Source: Prevotellaceae bacterium (GTDB lineage Bacteria > Bacteroidota > Bacteroidia > Bacteroidales > UBA932). From it: a stretch of 23,080 nt of DNA. Below are positions 22,934-23,080 of this stretch, piece after piece. The stretch is taken from positions 1-23,080 of the forward strand of contig JAIRUB010000031.1 in NCBI GenBank assembly GCA_031254635.1, given 5' to 3'. The translations under genes and the position numbers were made by a program. The notes under the pieces were generated by a model, which saw nothing but the letters and a program-made list of their open reading frames with translations, did no database searches and was not told where the DNA came from. Numbering within the stretch: position 1 is the first letter of the stretch; each line of letters begins with the position of its first letter.

Positions 22934-23080
22934 TACCAAAGTGATCTATATTTCATTCCAGAATGGATCAAAAAATATATATTTGTAAGCACAGGTGGAT
23001 ATTACGATGTCTTTGTTGATTTCATTGGCAGCGTTATCAATAAACGAACTGATTTCTTCGAGCGATTTAAACAATTTATT
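22934..23080 (+). CDS. partial ORF of unknown function, runs off the window
   Basis: An open frame directly after the transposase junction encodes 49 residues with no Met, including FIPEWIKKYIFVSTGGYYD and VFVDFIGSVINKRTDFFERF. I do not recognise it. Codon composition and the amphipathic pattern look protein-like, so it is probably the truncated internal or 3' part of a gene that was cut where it meets the IS1634 remnant. Its start is not in the window. Confidence 0.35.

Noticed and set aside
1..23080. CRISPR array, tRNA, rRNA or riboswitch
   Set aside because: No regularly spaced direct repeats, cloverleaf-like sequence or known riboswitch core was seen by eye.

Overview
The window looks like a chromosomal segment from an uncultured member of the Bacteroidota, most likely order Bacteroidales. 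The lineage call rests on repeated TAnnTTTG-type -7 promoter boxes just upstream of genes, an ECF sigma / TonB-domain anti-sigma pair, a SusC-like TonB-dependent receptor with a CarboxypepD-type N-terminus, a GH92 lipoprotein, and gene versions of RuvB, DapF, MlaE and MlaF typical of this phylum. No rRNA, tRNA or CRISPR array is visible.

Layout. 1-1760: a GC-rich hairpin repeat, then a collapsed GNAT acetyltransferase, an intact PhzF-family enzyme and a small unknown protein; together they look like a cassette. 1813-2472: an MntA/HepT toxin-antitoxin pair. 2490-4670: a TonB-like protein divergent from an ECF sigma factor, whose gene overlaps that of a membrane protein with an anti-sigma-like N-terminus and a second TonB C-terminal domain. 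4744-5763: ruvB. 5806-6731: a second nucleotidyltransferase toxin module (DUF6922-like plus AbiEii-like). 6734-8323: an rtcB pseudogene and an intact 3-methyladenine glycosylase, both on the minus strand. 8405-9841: an ORF6N-domain protein and dapF. 9851-10268: the 5' remnant of an M13 peptidase gene. 10307-11810: an MlaE/MlaF lipid-transport pair on the minus strand. 11840-16270: an accessory scrapyard with remnants of three different transposases, a broken GH92 glycosidase and two intact Cys-rich small proteins. 16270-18668: a TonB-dependent receptor with two in-frame amber codons and a frameshifted signal peptide. 19047-22025: a ~990-residue exported zincin / beta-propeller / outer-membrane-barrel protein. 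22256-23080: a frameshifted IS1634-type transposase fused to an unidentified partial ORF.

The overall theme is active gene decay next to intact housekeeping genes. At least five non-transposase genes are broken (GNAT, rtcB, M13 peptidase, GH92, TonB receptor), by internal deletions, homopolymer frameshifts and Trp-to-stop changes. The envelope and scavenging genes (M13 peptidase, GH92, TonB receptor) are lost, while DNA repair (ruvB, alkyladenine glycosylase), cell-wall precursor synthesis (dapF), lipid transport and toxin modules are intact. This fits a lineage undergoing genome reduction or a change of niche. The most unusual structures are a pair of attC-like palindromic repeats in opposite orientation, and a zinc-finger transposase that appears to be cut into two collinear halves by about 3.45 kb of other DNA. 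I see no clearly new defence or metabolic system; the sigma/TonB locus and the zincin-propeller-barrel protein are the best candidates for unexplored biology.
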